From Chionis minor (Eukaryota; Chordata; Aves; Charadriiformes; Chionididae), in the NCBI GenBank assembly GCA_013398295.1, contig VZSF01004856.1:200939-264938 (forward strand): DNA of 64,000 nt. Reading direction: 5' to 3'. The notes below the pieces were generated by a model. It worked only from the letters and a program-made list of their open reading frames with translations, did not search any database and was not told the origin of the DNA. Position numbers and translations under genes: made by a program. Shown piece after piece: positions 1-12,420 of this stretch (position 1 is the stretch's first letter; each line of letters opens with the position of its first letter).

Positions 1-3000
1 CACTTCTGTGTGGGATTCAGTGAGCACACAGGCCAAAGGAGCCAGGGTAGGCAACATACTCAGTCTTCAAAAAGACTTCAATAAGGTTCCACTTCAAGGT
101 TGTTAAAGTAACTGAGTTTCTTCAGGACTGTAAGAAAAGTCCTTTTATGGACTTAAATCTCATGAAAAACTTGGTCGTTTTTTCAGGGTTTAGAAATGCC
201 ACTGGTAGGCTCCCATAAGGATCAGTGCTAGTGTTAGTTTTATTCAGCAGAGATCAAGGAGACTTTGAAACAGTGAATGAGTGGTTAAAAGCTGGCAGAA
301 GAACTTTATAAAATATATATTTTAGTGGTGAACCTGGGCAACAATAGTTTAATCTGTGCCTCCGTTATGCTGAACTCAGAGCTGGCAGTCACAGCTCAGG
401 AAAAAGAGATTGGAGTCATTGCTGTCTGGTTTCCAAAGTCATCATCACTATGTACAGTGGCAGACAAAAAGGCAGCAGCATTGGACATTATCAGGAGGAG
501 CTCTGAAAGCAAAGCTGATGACAAAATTTTGCCACTGTATTAAGCTGGGACAGTTCTTTGTGTGCAGTCCTGGCTCTGTGTCTCAGGAAGGTCTTAGTGG
601 AGTTGGAGGTGATACAGGAGAGAAGCAATGAAGAGGGTCCAGGGGACAGAGCGTCTGCCTTCCAAAGGGAGACTACAAAGGTTGGGATCCTTTCTTTTGG
701 AAAGGTTACACACTGAAGGGGAGAAAGAATTAGCGTGACAGAATCAGGAGGGTGCTGGGTAAACTGAATACAGAGCTGTTATTGACCACATACTGCAATA
801 CTGTAGCTGGGGAGCACTTGGTGAAACAAGAGGGAGACTGGTTTGAAAGCAAGCACTCCTTTACCAAGTACATGGTGAATGCCTGTATCTTTGTCCCATG
901 GTGGGTGTGGAGGCAAGCAGTACCAGCAGACTGAGAAAGAGATGAATTTATGATCAGTGCATCTACCAACAGGTACCAAGAGGACTAGAGAGGGAGACAG
1001 CCTCTAATAACCCTAATCCAATGATTGCAGAAGCCGGGATAGTGGAAGGGAAATGCTCTCCCATGAAGGCCCAGGCTCATGTGTTACATCTCCCTTTGCT
1101 GTTTCTGCATACAGTGGGCCAGACTGGAGGGACCACCCATCCTGCCCAGTCAGGCCCCTCTTCTTATGTTCCTTTTAAGGGGATGAGGGAGATCAAGAAC
1201 TTCTGGGTTGTCTCCAGCTGTCTTTCTCTATGAACTAGCAAAATTGCTTATACTACACTGCTCCTAGGGTTTTGCATTACAGAATGGTCTGGAGACAAAG
1301 GGGAAAAAAAGTGACTGAAAAACGTTTCACTGCAGTCTTATTAGCATACCTGGGTCTCCCTCCTTCCCTCTTGTTTGAAAGTGACTAGCCCTTAGCAGAA
1401 ATTCTTGCTATTAGTCCCTAAGTACATGACCTTATACCACTTATTTTACACACTTCATTACAAATATAAAATACTTTGACAGGAAACATGTATTCCATAT
1501 ACAACACAAAGTAATTATATACACATATACATAGCGAGTATGTTAAATACATTTATATATAAATACTGAGTAAAGTTATTGTCATTCCTGGGTCAGAATG
1601 AACTTTTACACAGAATTGACCTCTATCTTGAAGGTGGAATACAAGTTTTCTGGTAAACTAATAAACTGTTTTTGAGAACTTTGAATTTTTATTTACATAT
1701 ATTGTGTACATTTCTCTTCTCATGTCATTTCCATAATATTTAAGATTTCTTCATAATGTTTGTCAGATTTAAGAAGCTAGCCTTTTTCAGAGCCCTGGGT
1801 GACCACCATCTTTCATCTTGGTGATTAATTCACCTTTAAACACTATAACGAAGTTTAACATGCAATGACTTCATGCTGATGCAATGTCTGTGACAGATCA
1901 TTATCATCAATATCTTTTGGAAACTTTAATATGGTTTATTACTGGCTATGTGTATCCTTCAGCATCTACCTCCAAAACTCAAAAGCCCTTTAACAACCCG
2001 GTTTTTCTTTCCACATATTGCAGAGTAATTAATTCTGCATTCTTTTTAGATTGGTCATCAGGAAGCCTGATCCATACCACCTTCTGCTCCTAAACATCCA
2101 AAAAGATCTTACTTCTCTGTTGGGAATAACTTGAAAAGAAGGCAACTTGTTTTAAATATAGAGCTCTCCCCTCATGCCCCCATTAGTTGCAGCATATTTC
2201 TACTCAGCAAAGAGAACTTCAGACTCCTCTGGCTTGCAAAAACCACTGCCATAGAGTAACTGAAAACTTTTTTCTCTTTATATATTTTGTGTATCTTTCT
2301 TCTTGTGTGATGTGCAGCATTGGAATATGTCCCTTTTGTTATCGTAGTCTCTTTAATTTTTTTTCAGTTGAGCATCCTTTTAGCTGAATCAAGCCTAGAA
2401 TCCTCTTAGCTGTCTTTAGCCAGAAAAAACACCTCTCTTCCTATCCAGTTCGTAAAAGCTCCTTCACCACTGCAGTAGAGCGCAATAAGTGAATCTCCTT
2501 TTAGACACAGATGTAGTTTGCTCAGGTGTTAGGCAGTTTTGGGGCTTGTGGTTCCATGTTCTCCATTTTCTCCGTGGCAAATTGTATGCAAGCTCTGAAT
2601 CTTGCTATGTAGCACTGCTTGCTCATGTGCTCAAACACATTAACACTGCATTTCAACAGTAACTTCAAAATCACGCAAACACATAAGAAGAAACAATTTA
2701 GCTATAAATGTTTTAAGTTCGCCAATAATATGCACTGAAAAGAGTGCTGAGCATCTTTTAACTGTGGCCTTTTCTACTTATATTGCCTGGAACTCATCCC
2801 CAAAAGTGAGGATGACTCTCCCACACAGTGTCCTAGGCTCTTCTAGGCTAACAGCTCTTTGAGGACGTACTTACATCTTTTCCTCTAAAAAAAGGGTGAA
2901 TTATAGACAAATACATCTGGGCGCTGTGATACATGTGCTTGCTTACCATTACCATTTTTTTGTAGAACTGTAGGTGGTTCGCTGTTTGCAAAGGACGTAA

Positions 3001-4974
3001 TCATAAGTGTTGATAGCTCTATGTCCACAGGGTCTGCTAGCTTTTCATGAAGCAGCAGGAGTTCTCTGGCACTATTTGGTCTACGGATTTTTTACTGATA
3101 CTTTTGCATTTCTGATTTTTCCACCTGGGGACTAACTAATGATTATTTGGATCATTTCCTACTCTTCTTGTCTCACTGTCTGCCCCTTCCCTGAACTGTG
3201 TAACTCTGTATAGCAAATATGATATGATTCATGGTACATAAATGAGCCAAAAAGAAGAATTATCTGTTCTCTTTAAGCAAGCAAAACACAGGTTTCTCTA
3301 TTGTACAGATAACATTAGGAAGCTGCTCAACACAAAAGCATGTATTTTTCTAATGACATAGGTAATTCCATTTAATGAAAAGAGGACATTTTCATGCCAT
3401 CTTCATTTCAGTAAAATTTCCCTGGGCAGTATCTCACTCACATTGTGTGTGTGTCATAGTTAATTCCAATTTCAGAAAAGCTCTTTGGTGCATTCCTCAA
3501 TATTGATACATAAGTAATTGAGGATTCTTTAAAGTTTTAATATTAAGCACAGTTTAAAGACCTCTACACTGTGGAAACCTTGGACTTTCCCTTTCAGATT
3601 CCTGTTCAGAAACTTGGGTTTTGGATGGTTATAGGAACATCATAGAGTGTCTGCATTGAAAAATGCTTCCCTTTATACTTTTGTAAGAAATCAGGGCCAG
3701 TATTTTAAAGTTATATATCAAATTGTACAGGGGCAAAGTGGGTTTATAATTCATTGTGCCAGAGCTAGAAGTAAATTTTCTCAAAACCTCCAAAAAAATG
3801 CAGATGAAAATACAAAAACTTTGTTCTCCCCCCCCCGCGGTCAAATTCATAATCATATCAAGACATTATTTGCTGTCCTCTGACTTATATTGAGTAGGCA
3901 TTATCCCCTTTCCTCTTTAAATGCTTAATGTTATGATCCTTAGTTCAGTTCTGCAGTAATCAGAAAAGCGCAGTCTTCTAGGCTGGGGAGGGTTCAATTA
4001 AGTTCATGCATTTTTGTAGCTGCTCTTGGTGGTTATTTAGCAAATATATATATAGACTACAGAATATTTACAGAAGGAGAGAGAAACTGGTAATTGTAAG
4101 TATTTGCTTAAGTAAGCTGATTCTCATTTAGCCAGGACACAAGAATGTATATCATGTTAACCCCAATTTCTCACCTGCATATATAATGATAATTAGGTAT
4201 AGATGAACAGAACATAATCTACATGCTGATCAAGAATTTGCAGAATAATGAATGTTTTTTTAAATAATGAATAGATTTGACAAAATCAGTTTGTTCAGAA
4301 ACAAACCATGAACAGATAGGTACATTCAGCAAAAATGATTTTTGTTATGAATTATTAACCTATGACTAGTAATTAGCTCCCAAACATGGAATTCTAACAT
4401 GAGCCTTTTGCAAAGAGCCTCTTCCTCCCAAATATCAGAAATGTCTGTCAGCAGAGCACACATTGTGTGGTCAGAAACAGAGTTAGCGTAGGAAGGTTAT
4501 CATTTAATTGTACATGGAGTTTTGTGAAATATTTTACACACAGCACTTCTTACTCAGGCTACTTTCCTTTTACCCACTGTGAAATCAAGAATAACAGAGG
4601 GAGCTGGACAAGCTGATGATCAAAATTTAAATGTTGCTCGCAGCATCTCATAGACCTTAATATGAATTCTGCCCAGTGTGATCTGTGACATTCCTATTGT
4701 CTTAAGAAAGCTTTGAAAAAAACGGGAAAATAAAGCTCACTGTCAGGAAAAAAAAGTGCAAGCCTGAATTAAAATGTAAATTTTAAAAAAAAAAAAAGAA
4801 GGAATTACTTATTCTCTTCCTCTTTGCTGCTGATGGCAATAGGGTTGTGTAAAGATAAATACTCACTTAATTTTACTCCCAAATTCAAGGTGTTCATGCA
4901 GTCTCTGTTATGCGTTATCTAAGCATATCACCATCCTTCTTGTAGGTATACACAAAATCACCCTTTGAGGTGGC
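1..4974. other. Unique AT-rich non-coding DNA, no gene seen
   Basis: No recognisable exon, RNA gene or young repeat was found here. Open frames are at most about 80 codons, overlap on both strands and show no known domain, so I treat them as chance. A/T-rich patches with alternating TA and CA steps occur near 1,490-1,570, and an A-run near 4,783-4,797. Old decayed transposon DNA is probably present but not distinguishable by eye. Confidence 0.6.
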
Positions 4975-5250
4975 AAAGTTTTATTCTCTATATTTTAAAT
5001 ATGAGGAATAAACAGTGAGTGAGAGAGAATTGTCTATGCCTACTAAGGCCTGAATTTATTTCACCTATTTTAGGTGCTTCATTGAGGCACTTAAGCTAGT
5101 TATGCAACTTCCCTTTTGTAGAAACAGAGAGTCTCACGTAGCCTCTCCCCTGATGCCTCCAAGCACTTCAGTGCCTATGGTTAGGTAAAGTCACCCAGAC
5201 AAATGATGGTGGAACAAGGACTTTCTGAGTGCTTCTCCAGCTTTCTCATT
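4975..5250 (-). repeat. Ancient MIR/L2-like relic, possibly interrupted by an L3-like tail
   Basis: Two parts resemble consecutive pieces of the MIR/L2 tail read in minus orientation. 4,980-5,038 runs like the 'cccattttacagatgagg...cacagagag' part, and 5,178-5,250 like the 'aagtcacccag...gtggaac' part. Between them, 5,051-5,090 carries a motif (CACCTATTTTAGGTGCTTC) that recurs near 44.6 kb and resembles L3/CR1-like LINE tails. The arrangement suggests a later element nested in an older one. Similarity is weak and read by eye, so family assignment is tentative. Confidence 0.35.
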
Positions 5251-7640
5251 TCTGGAGCCTCCCTCCCCACTTGTCAAGTCTTTGCTTATTATTATCAGAA
5301 AAAAGGGGACTATGTGGTGATGATAGGTGACTATGTGACTTCATGCCGACTGATACTCACTTCAGCTGTGGGGTTATGACTAAAATCGCCATAACACTTC
5401 CAGTTATTGCCAGTTATTGCTGGCAGCTGTGACTAAAAGGCTGTCAACCAAAGGGACAGGAAATAAATTTTTTCCTCTACAGCTACTGTACTGCACTTGT
5501 GGACGATGTGGTGGAATGTGCATTGCTGCCTGTGTGTCATACAGCCTCTGCGGGCAATAGAAGGGCAGCGAGTGTTCCCACTGCCAGGCATCTCAATGCA
5601 CATTTTTCTGGAGTGCTCAGTTAGCTCAAACATTCCTGCAGGCACACTGTTTACAAAGGATCTGTTTTGCCTACTTGCAACCCTTGGAGTTTTGCTAATC
5701 TGTAAGATTTCATGTCTAGGGAACAAACCCTTCTCCCTGGCCTCAAATGAAGAGTTCTACAAACTTCAAGAAGAGTATCGGCTGCTATAGAGCAAGCACA
5801 ATTTGGCCCTTTCTCCTACTAGTGATAAAATATTACAAAAATTACAGATTTTTACAGAGTTATATTGATAACACATAGCTGCAATCAGTCTTGAAATATT
5901 TTGATGTTTGGAGCACAATATAAGTATGTGTTGTTTTCCCTGAAAAAAAGAAGCTCAAACTCTCATGCTGTAAATATTGAATTATCATTAATATATTAGC
6001 ACAGAGAACTTAAGCCCTAAGACCTTCAGTGTCTTTGCTGAAGTCAGCAGCTTCAACCAGAGCCTATCATTGGTGTCTCTTGTGTAAATCCTTTGAAGTT
6101 ATTACTGCTCTGAAGTGAGGAGAGAAACCAGGATTTTAAAGGGGAAAAAAGTATGTATTCAACTGGTAGATGAGTTCTGTTCTGAAAGGAGGTGGAAGAA
6201 GAATGAAGGCCTATGTGGTGGACAGCACAGGGCCACGGAATGCTGCCGAGGGCTGATCACCAGCTTGTATTTATGCATGCGGCTCTGCTCATGTTTGTGG
6301 AGCTACAGAGGTTTTCACTGCCTTGGAGACTGCACCCTTCTACTCTGGTCTCACTTGAGCTGCTCCTGCTTTACCTTCACCATGGACTGCCCTGCAACAG
6401 AGGCAGAGGTAAAGTTCTTACTCCTCCCACCCAGGACAGAGTTCTGTAGCCTGGTGGTTGCCCCATCTGAGAAGAGCCCTGTGACTGAAAGAGGGCTGGA
6501 GGAGGTACACGTGCGAGGAGTACAAAAACTCCCTTGCACTGCCAATGCTATGATCACAGCTTGTGTTGTGAGACTTACTTATATCACTCACCTTTCTGAA
6601 ATTCTTAAAGTTTTCCAAGAAAATATTGATCCAGGTTGTTGTTCTTATGAGAAAAAACCCAAGACAATAGGAGTAACCAAATAAGACTCCATTGAGAAAC
6701 CTTCTCCTCGTGAAAGGAGCAACAGCCCTTCACTTCGGTGGGAGGATTCAAACCTTGCACTACTCGAGCAGTTGAGATATGATGGTACTTGAAGCAGATG
6801 ATCTTTGCATGTAAGTAGAGGTAACTATCTTTCTTTTGTGGACAGAACTTGCTTCTTAATCCTTCCGTTCACTCTGCATTTACACAGCACAGAACTAATC
6901 TGACATTTGAAGAGGATACCAGGGGAAATATAGTTCAGTACATTATACAAACAGACAGGATACGCTAACATGTTAAAGACTCTGGACAACTTGGTGGAAA
7001 AATCCTTACTCAACATCCTTTCCTAGTGCTGTTAAAAGAAAGCAGTTTCAACTTCTGTTTCTTAGAAATCAGAGCAATTGGAATAAATTTTTTATGTGCT
7101 GGCCATCAAGTTATTAAATTCATCTGAAGAGCTGAAAAGCATTTTGCCTTTGTGTAAGTGGAAATTAGGCAAATAGAGCTGAAGATTTTCCTTTAAGAAA
7201 TGTAGGGAGTTCTGCAGGTTGGGGAAGGTATTTTGTTCCATGATTGCTAGCCATCAGACTTCCTGACTTACTGTGACTGCAACTTTCTGTATGTTTAATT
7301 GTCAAGATTTCCCCAGAGTGGCAGCACCTATGGATGAAAACTAAGATGTCCACGTATTTTTAATCCTTCTGCTTTTTAAATGCCATGGCAGTAGGACCTG
7401 GCACTATTTGTAATGGTAAAAGATGTTCCTGCAGGTTTTACTCAGGTAAAACTCTCAACTGAGTCGTACTAAGTTGGGTCACATAAAGAAAGAGGGATGA
7501 ATCTCTTGCAGTCAGAGATTCCCTTGAACCAATTGGAAAAAAAAGCAAGGACTACAGCAGACCAGACAAAACTCTCCGGTACTGTTTCAGAAAGTATTAT
7601 GATCAACCAGGGATTAATTTTCCTTGCTACTTCAAGTCCT
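5251..7640. other. Unique non-coding DNA, no gene seen
   Basis: Contains a 189-codon open frame at 6,115-6,684 (+) with no recognisable domain, no splice context and overlapping frames on both strands. I read it as a chance frame in locally GC-richer DNA (6,200-6,550). A 10-bp direct repeat (CAGTTATTGC, two copies) lies at 5,401-5,420. Nothing else is recognisable. Confidence 0.5.
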
Positions 7641-7645
7641 TAAGC

Positions 7646-7940
7646 CTTGTCTAAACTATGGAAATGTACCATTCTAAGAAGTGGTTGGCCCTCCTAACAT
7701 GGTTGTAAAATACCTCATGTCCAAGCCGATAGGCCTGATTTGATTTGTGGAAGTGTGCAAATAAGAAAAAAATTCCCACTGGTGGGAGCCACAGGGTAGA
7801 CAAGACGTCTATGAATGTAGCTATTTTTACCACCATTTTGCTTTGCTTTGCTTTTCCAATAGGTTTAATGAAAACTGTGGTTGTGGCTCCCACTAGTTTT
7901 AACACATTCAGCAGCACTGGAGTTGAACCTGTGGAATTTT
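7646..7940. repeat. Inverted-repeat region, possible old DNA-transposon relic
   Basis: Two nested inverted pairs are visible. CTTGTCTA at 7,646-7,653 faces TAGACAAG at 7,797-7,804. ACTGGTGGGAGCCAC at 7,778-7,792 faces GTGGCTCCCACTAGT at 7,883-7,897, matching at 14 of 15 positions. The outer end resembles the arm of the hairpin near 9.6 kb (GTCTAcACTA versus GTCTAaACTA). This fits a decayed MITE-like DNA transposon. No transposase frame is recognisable; the 88-codon minus-strand frame across it is probably chance. Confidence 0.3.
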
Positions 7941-7978
7941 AACCGGTTGTAAATTTTCTCACTATTAACTCTGCCAGA

Positions 7979-7988
7979 AATCCTTCCT

Positions 7989-8024
<36 letters not shown>

Positions 8025-8250
8025 TTTCTTGCTTTCTTTTTCTTTTTCTTTCTTTCTTCCTTTCTTTCTTTCTTTCTTCCTTTCTTCCTTTCTTCCTTTC
8101 TTCCTTCCTTTTTTCTTCCTTCCTTTCTTCCTTTCTTTCTTCCTTCCTTCCTTTCTCTTCCCTCCTTGCCTTGTTTTTTTCTCCCTTTCTCCCTTCCTTT
8201 TTTCTTCCTTCTTTCTTTTTTTTCTCCCTTTCTCCCTTCCTTTCTCTGTC
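7979..8250. repeat. Long pyrimidine microsatellite (CTTT/CCTT)n
   Basis: About 270 bp of almost pure pyrimidine on the + strand. It begins as regular CTTT repeats and grades into mixed CCTT, CTTTT and CCCTT units. The complementary purine strand gives a spurious 105-codon Arg/Glu/Lys-rich frame, which is not a gene. Such homopurine-homopyrimidine tracts can form triplex structures and usually vary in length between individuals. Confidence 0.95.
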
Positions 8251-9536
8251 TCTCAATACAGCTTGTATTACATTTGATATAAGCTATTCAAACCATTACT
8301 AGGGTCCTATACATTAAACTTGCACAGTCTTAATGCCTATATAAACAGAAGTCACTACCCTTGATGCAGTGACTTCCCTGAACTTCACTTCTGGCTTTTC
8401 ACAGTCTTCAGGTCCCACTGAAATGACAGAGCTGCCAAGTGCATTGTCAGAGTTACTGCCCCTGCTGTGAACAGGCACTGTGTGAAATCCGTAAGCAAGA
8501 TGGGTGGCAGCTCTGCCTTCCCTCCAAGGGACCTGTCAAATACCCATACAGACCAGTGGGTAAGCTAAAGGTCCCTGGGGGATCTAGGTGGAGGAGCTGG
8601 GAGGCAGCAAGTCAGAGAACTTAGCGGCTGGGCAAAACCAGAGGGTAAGGTAGCTCTGAATGAGGAACGATCCCAGGACAAAAACAGCCCATGCGCCCGC
8701 ATGTGTGGCTCTGCTTATGTCACTCAATATGCCCCATTCAGCTAGAAATAGCCCCATTTTCTACTGCTGGCACATAGCCAGGGTGTTGAAAAGCTTTGTG
8801 TGGGTAAGTACCGAAGAATCAGGTTATGGTCTAACTCTGCACTTTCCTCACATTACACAAATACTAGACATGGTACCAAGGGGGATACATTTTTAACCTT
8901 AACACTTCAGTGATGGATAGTAGGACGGATAGCTATGCTTTATTTCTAAGAGTCTTTCATTTACATTTGGGGGTCTCAGGTGACAGACTACTATTCCACT
9001 CTCCTTCAGCTCCCTTTCAATGAATATGCACAATTGCAGCTTAGCTCCAAAAACAATTTTTAAGCTGAAAATAAATGTTTTCTTTTCTCTAGGAGGGAGA
9101 GAAAAATCCATATGTCCTAGAACCACAGTCTGTAGCTGTCTCTTTAAGTTTTCAAATCTTTACAACCAATTTACAAATGAGTACATTTCTATAACCCCTG
9201 TGAATAGCCATGTTTTTTAATGCAAGAATCTGTTTTATTTGGACTATCTTCTTTTTTTTCCCCCCAAGAAAGCGTACCACATGAAGAAGAATGTGTGGGC
9301 GTTGTGAGAATGAATGATTTTCAACCTGTGAGGATGTTATGGCCTCATGTACCCTAGGAAAAGCAGCTGCTGCTGACGACTGGTGTCAACAGTGACTGCG
9401 GCTGAACAGTGCTGAAAACAATTTGAGTCCTTCTGTCCCCCAGCTCACACAGTATTCAGCAACATTTCAGGTAGTTTGATTAAAATCTGAAGAGGCACTG
9501 ATCCTGCTAGCCTGGTATTAACAGGAGAGTGAGTCC
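8251..9536. other. Unique non-coding DNA, no gene seen
   Basis: No exon-like signal or recognisable repeat. The stretch 8,400-8,640 is moderately GC-rich, with short open frames on the + strand only. I see no conserved domain in them. Confidence 0.5.
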
Positions 9537-9635
9537 TAGTGTAGACAGCTGCCTGGCTCCAGAAGCCATCGGCAGTGCTCTGTGTGCTTGACATGTCCTG
9601 GAAATGGCTTCTGAGCCAGAAAGCTGTCTACACTA
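9537..9635. repeat. Near-perfect hairpin, about 33-bp arms
   Basis: The arm at 9,537-9,569 (starting TAGTGTAGACAGCT) is the reverse complement of the arm at 9,604-9,635 (ending AGCTGTCTACACTA). They match at 30 of 33 positions, with two adjacent mismatches and one unpaired base. The loop is 34 nt (9,570-9,603). The shape fits either a short palindromic MITE or a precursor-microRNA-like fold. I recognise no known microRNA. The outer arm sequence resembles the end of the inverted repeat at 7,646, which favours a transposon origin. Confidence 0.75.
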
Positions 9636-10409
9636 AAGTGTTCAGTGTTTATGCCACCCTTTTTTTTTTTTGTTTTAGCATCAGAATGGGGTGAAAATTA
9701 AATAAGTGCAGTGGAAAAATATAGATACTGTTTTTGTTTGAATTTTCTCACCAAATGGAGAGTTAAGATACTTTGGAGAAATCTGAATTTTTCTTCATAT
9801 CCTTTTCACAATAGTAAAAGGAAAGAAAGATAGACAGAAAAGGAAAAAAACCACAATAATTATCTGGTTTAAGATTTTCAATTAAAAATATAATTTTGGC
9901 AACGCTCTTTTTAATTCTTCCCAAAAGAAAAAGACTTTTTCACATTAGTTTGTCCTACATCTATGGAAGGGTAAAGTGCAGTGCACTTTAAAGCTGTTTC
10001 CCCAGGAAATAGCATGAGCAATCTTCTGTTACCCAACATGTATGTCCAAACAAAGCTGAACTGCAAAGCTAATAGCTTCAGTCTCCAATAAAAAGTGTAA
10101 AAATAAGTATCAGCACTTTGTTAATAGACGGACTTTTCAATGTTGTCCTGCCCACCTACTGTATCTCAGCCTGTAGACTGAGGAAAGAAAAAAACCCAAC
10201 CTCAGGTGAGGAACCACAAGTGAGCTAGAAGTTCTTCTTATTGAATAAAAGAAGTGTGAAATTCTTTTGAAAAATTCTTGTGAAAAAAGAACTAAACCCA
10301 AACATTTGGCCTGATGAGTGAATTCAAACACATTGTGAACATAATCTAACTAATTCATATTTATGGAAGTGAACAGATTTAACTCTACTTGCTGCAGAAC
10401 AGGTGCAGA
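9636..10409. other. Unique AT-rich DNA, no gene seen
   Basis: Holds a T-run near 9,661-9,671 and A-rich patches near 9,820-9,850. No coding, RNA or transposon signal is recognisable. Confidence 0.5.
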
Positions 10410-10562
10410 AAGGGGGGATGGAAAATTCCTAAATACTAAAGCAGGATCCTACATTAGTTTGTGTTGTTTGGTGCAACACTTGCAAGGGGGGATGGAAAAT
10501 TCCTAAATACTAAAGCAGGATCCTACATTAGTTTGTGTTGTTTGGTGCAACACTTGCAAGGG
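10410..10562. repeat. Perfect 74-bp tandem duplication
   Basis: A 74-bp unit at 10,410-10,483 is repeated without a mismatch at 10,484-10,557, and the match runs on to about 10,562, giving about 2.07 copies. Each copy contains GGGGGGATGG, a BamHI-type GGATCC and TTGTGTTGTTTGG. The absence of any mismatch indicates a very recent event or a polymorphic or assembly duplication. The unit matches no repeat I recognise. Confidence 0.95.
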
Positions 10563-11399
10563 CGAAAGCAACTTTTTTTACATGTGGAGCAAGGAAGAAA
10601 CAGATACTCTCAGGGAGCCCCTTACCTCATGGGAAAACATGTACGCTGTGAGGTGTCTTCCCAGCCCCAAATGTGCCCCGAGGCCAAACCATGTCATTCA
10701 GGGAAGCAGGTTTAATCTGCTGTCTCAAAGAGCTAACTTCTGTTTCCCAACTCTGTATGGAGATGAGGAAGACCACTCATTTAACTTCAGTCATCTACAC
10801 GAGGGCAAATGGTTCCCAAATTCCTCTCTGAGTTACATAACTTTGCACCTTTGTTGGAAGTTCATATAAATAAATAAACCCATGGGGAATCATATCTGCT
10901 CAGTTTAAGGCAAATGATACAGCATGCTTTTGCATTCAAATTCTGTCATCATGCAATGCTGCAGATCTTAACAGTGGCCCACAGCACTGGAAAACTTGTC
11001 TCTTGTCTAGAGCCTCCCATCAGATATAGAGTATTATGCCATATTCTTTGTACAAGAATTTGTTTGGAAACAATTAGAGGTCTCAGTGTACAGAGAAAAG
11101 TCTCCAAAGAGCGTAGCAAGCACTACATCTCTCTGTCTTGCTGAAACCATGTGCGTTTGAAAAGTGTGCAGATTGCATTTTCTAAAAGGACGCTTACCTC
11201 TTCCTGTTGGTTCACTGATCATCCCCATTCACAAACATGAACATACTTGGTGCCCTATGCGTCTCCCTTCATGTGTAATAAACGGAAAGGTCATTAATGC
11301 TGTCAGTCACCGGTACATCTTGTTCTCTCGACCTGCAAAGCACATTGGGCTCACTGTCTGTTTCTCAGGCTCGGGAAATGCAGGAAGGATAGGCTTTGG
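10563..11399. other. Unique non-coding DNA, no gene seen
   Basis: Open frames of 76-95 codons overlap on both strands and show no domain. No splice-flanked exon or known repeat is evident. Confidence 0.5.
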
Positions 11400-12420
11400 A
11401 ACACAATGGAAAATTTCCTTCCATTAGCTACCAGAAAAAAGAGACACCCTGAAGGCCTTGTCTTTTTTCATTAAATTCATAAAAAGCTGTATAATTACAA
11501 AGCTAGTGCAATGCTAATTTTCTACATAACTTTCACACTTTATCAGCCCTAAAATATATCTGAAGTGGCAGCACTGATACACAGATCAGGTGCCAGCCCA
11601 CATATCCTGCCATAGATAACGTGAGGCACAGAAGCACGGTCTAGTCTGTAAAGAATTAGGAAGAAATACCTCTACTAAGGAGAAATGCTCTGGCTGGATT
11701 ACTCAATGAGTGCTGACAGCAGAGGCATTAAACCAGGGCATTAACAGACTGCAAGAATTGCAGATTTGCCCCTGCTAGGCAGAAATGTGCCTTAATCATT
11801 AAATTAATGATAAACAGAACCTCCAAAAATCGCATGCAACTATTAATAAACAATCTCACAAAGTCACATTTCATTAATAACCATAAACAAATCTATAAAT
11901 GGTGCCCATTGGAAGGATAATGTTTTTCCCGCTCTCTGAGAACATATGTTTGTAAACCGTGTAACTGGGCCCCGAGTAATTTTGGAGTGAGTAATTTCCG
12001 AATGTGCAATTACAAATGGCTAAAGTGCAATAGCTCCCCGAAGCATCATCACAATTTCTGCAGTGAGTGTTTAATTGTAGCCAGACTTTGTAACCTTACC
12101 ATGGCCTGTGTCCTTGCCATAACCCTAGGCCTAAGCTCCACTCTTCAACATATGGGAAAATTTTTCAAGCTGATTGCTCCAATCTGATTAGGGGAAGTTA
12201 TGTAGCTGCCATTTATTCAGGGTCTTGTTACCACACTCCAACAGCTGCTTTGTAAAAGATTCCCATTAAGGCCATTTTCTGCCTACTCCAATTCCAGCAT
12301 GCCTGTCAAAGTAATTGTGATTGCACTGATCGTTCCGAGGGTGCCAGCAATAAAAAAATTAAAAATCTCTTTGATACCGGGTTGGCAAAAAGCAACTTCG
12401 ACACAAGGGTAAATTGGTTA
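11400..12420. promoter_or_regulatory. Candidate conserved non-coding enhancer block
   Basis: About 1 kb of complex, low-repeat DNA dense in homeodomain-type cores. Examples are CATTAAATTAATGATAAAC near 11,800, TTCATTAATAACC near 11,870, GTGCAATTACAAATGG near 12,004 and GTTTAATTGTAGCC near 12,069. Forkhead-like AATAAACAA and TALE-like CTGTCAAAG also occur. It has no CpG cluster and no consistent open frame. This texture is typical of vertebrate developmental enhancers in gene deserts. Conservation itself is an inference; an alignment of bird, reptile and mammal sequence would decide. Confidence 0.45.

Noticed and set aside
6115..6684. 189-codon + frame as a possible gene
   Set aside because: No domain, overlapping frames on both strands, no splice or promoter context.
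7939..8256. 105-codon Arg/Glu/Lys-rich minus-strand frame and its Phe/Ser/Leu-rich plus-strand mirror
   Set aside because: Both are translations of the pyrimidine microsatellite; there is no non-repetitive coding part.
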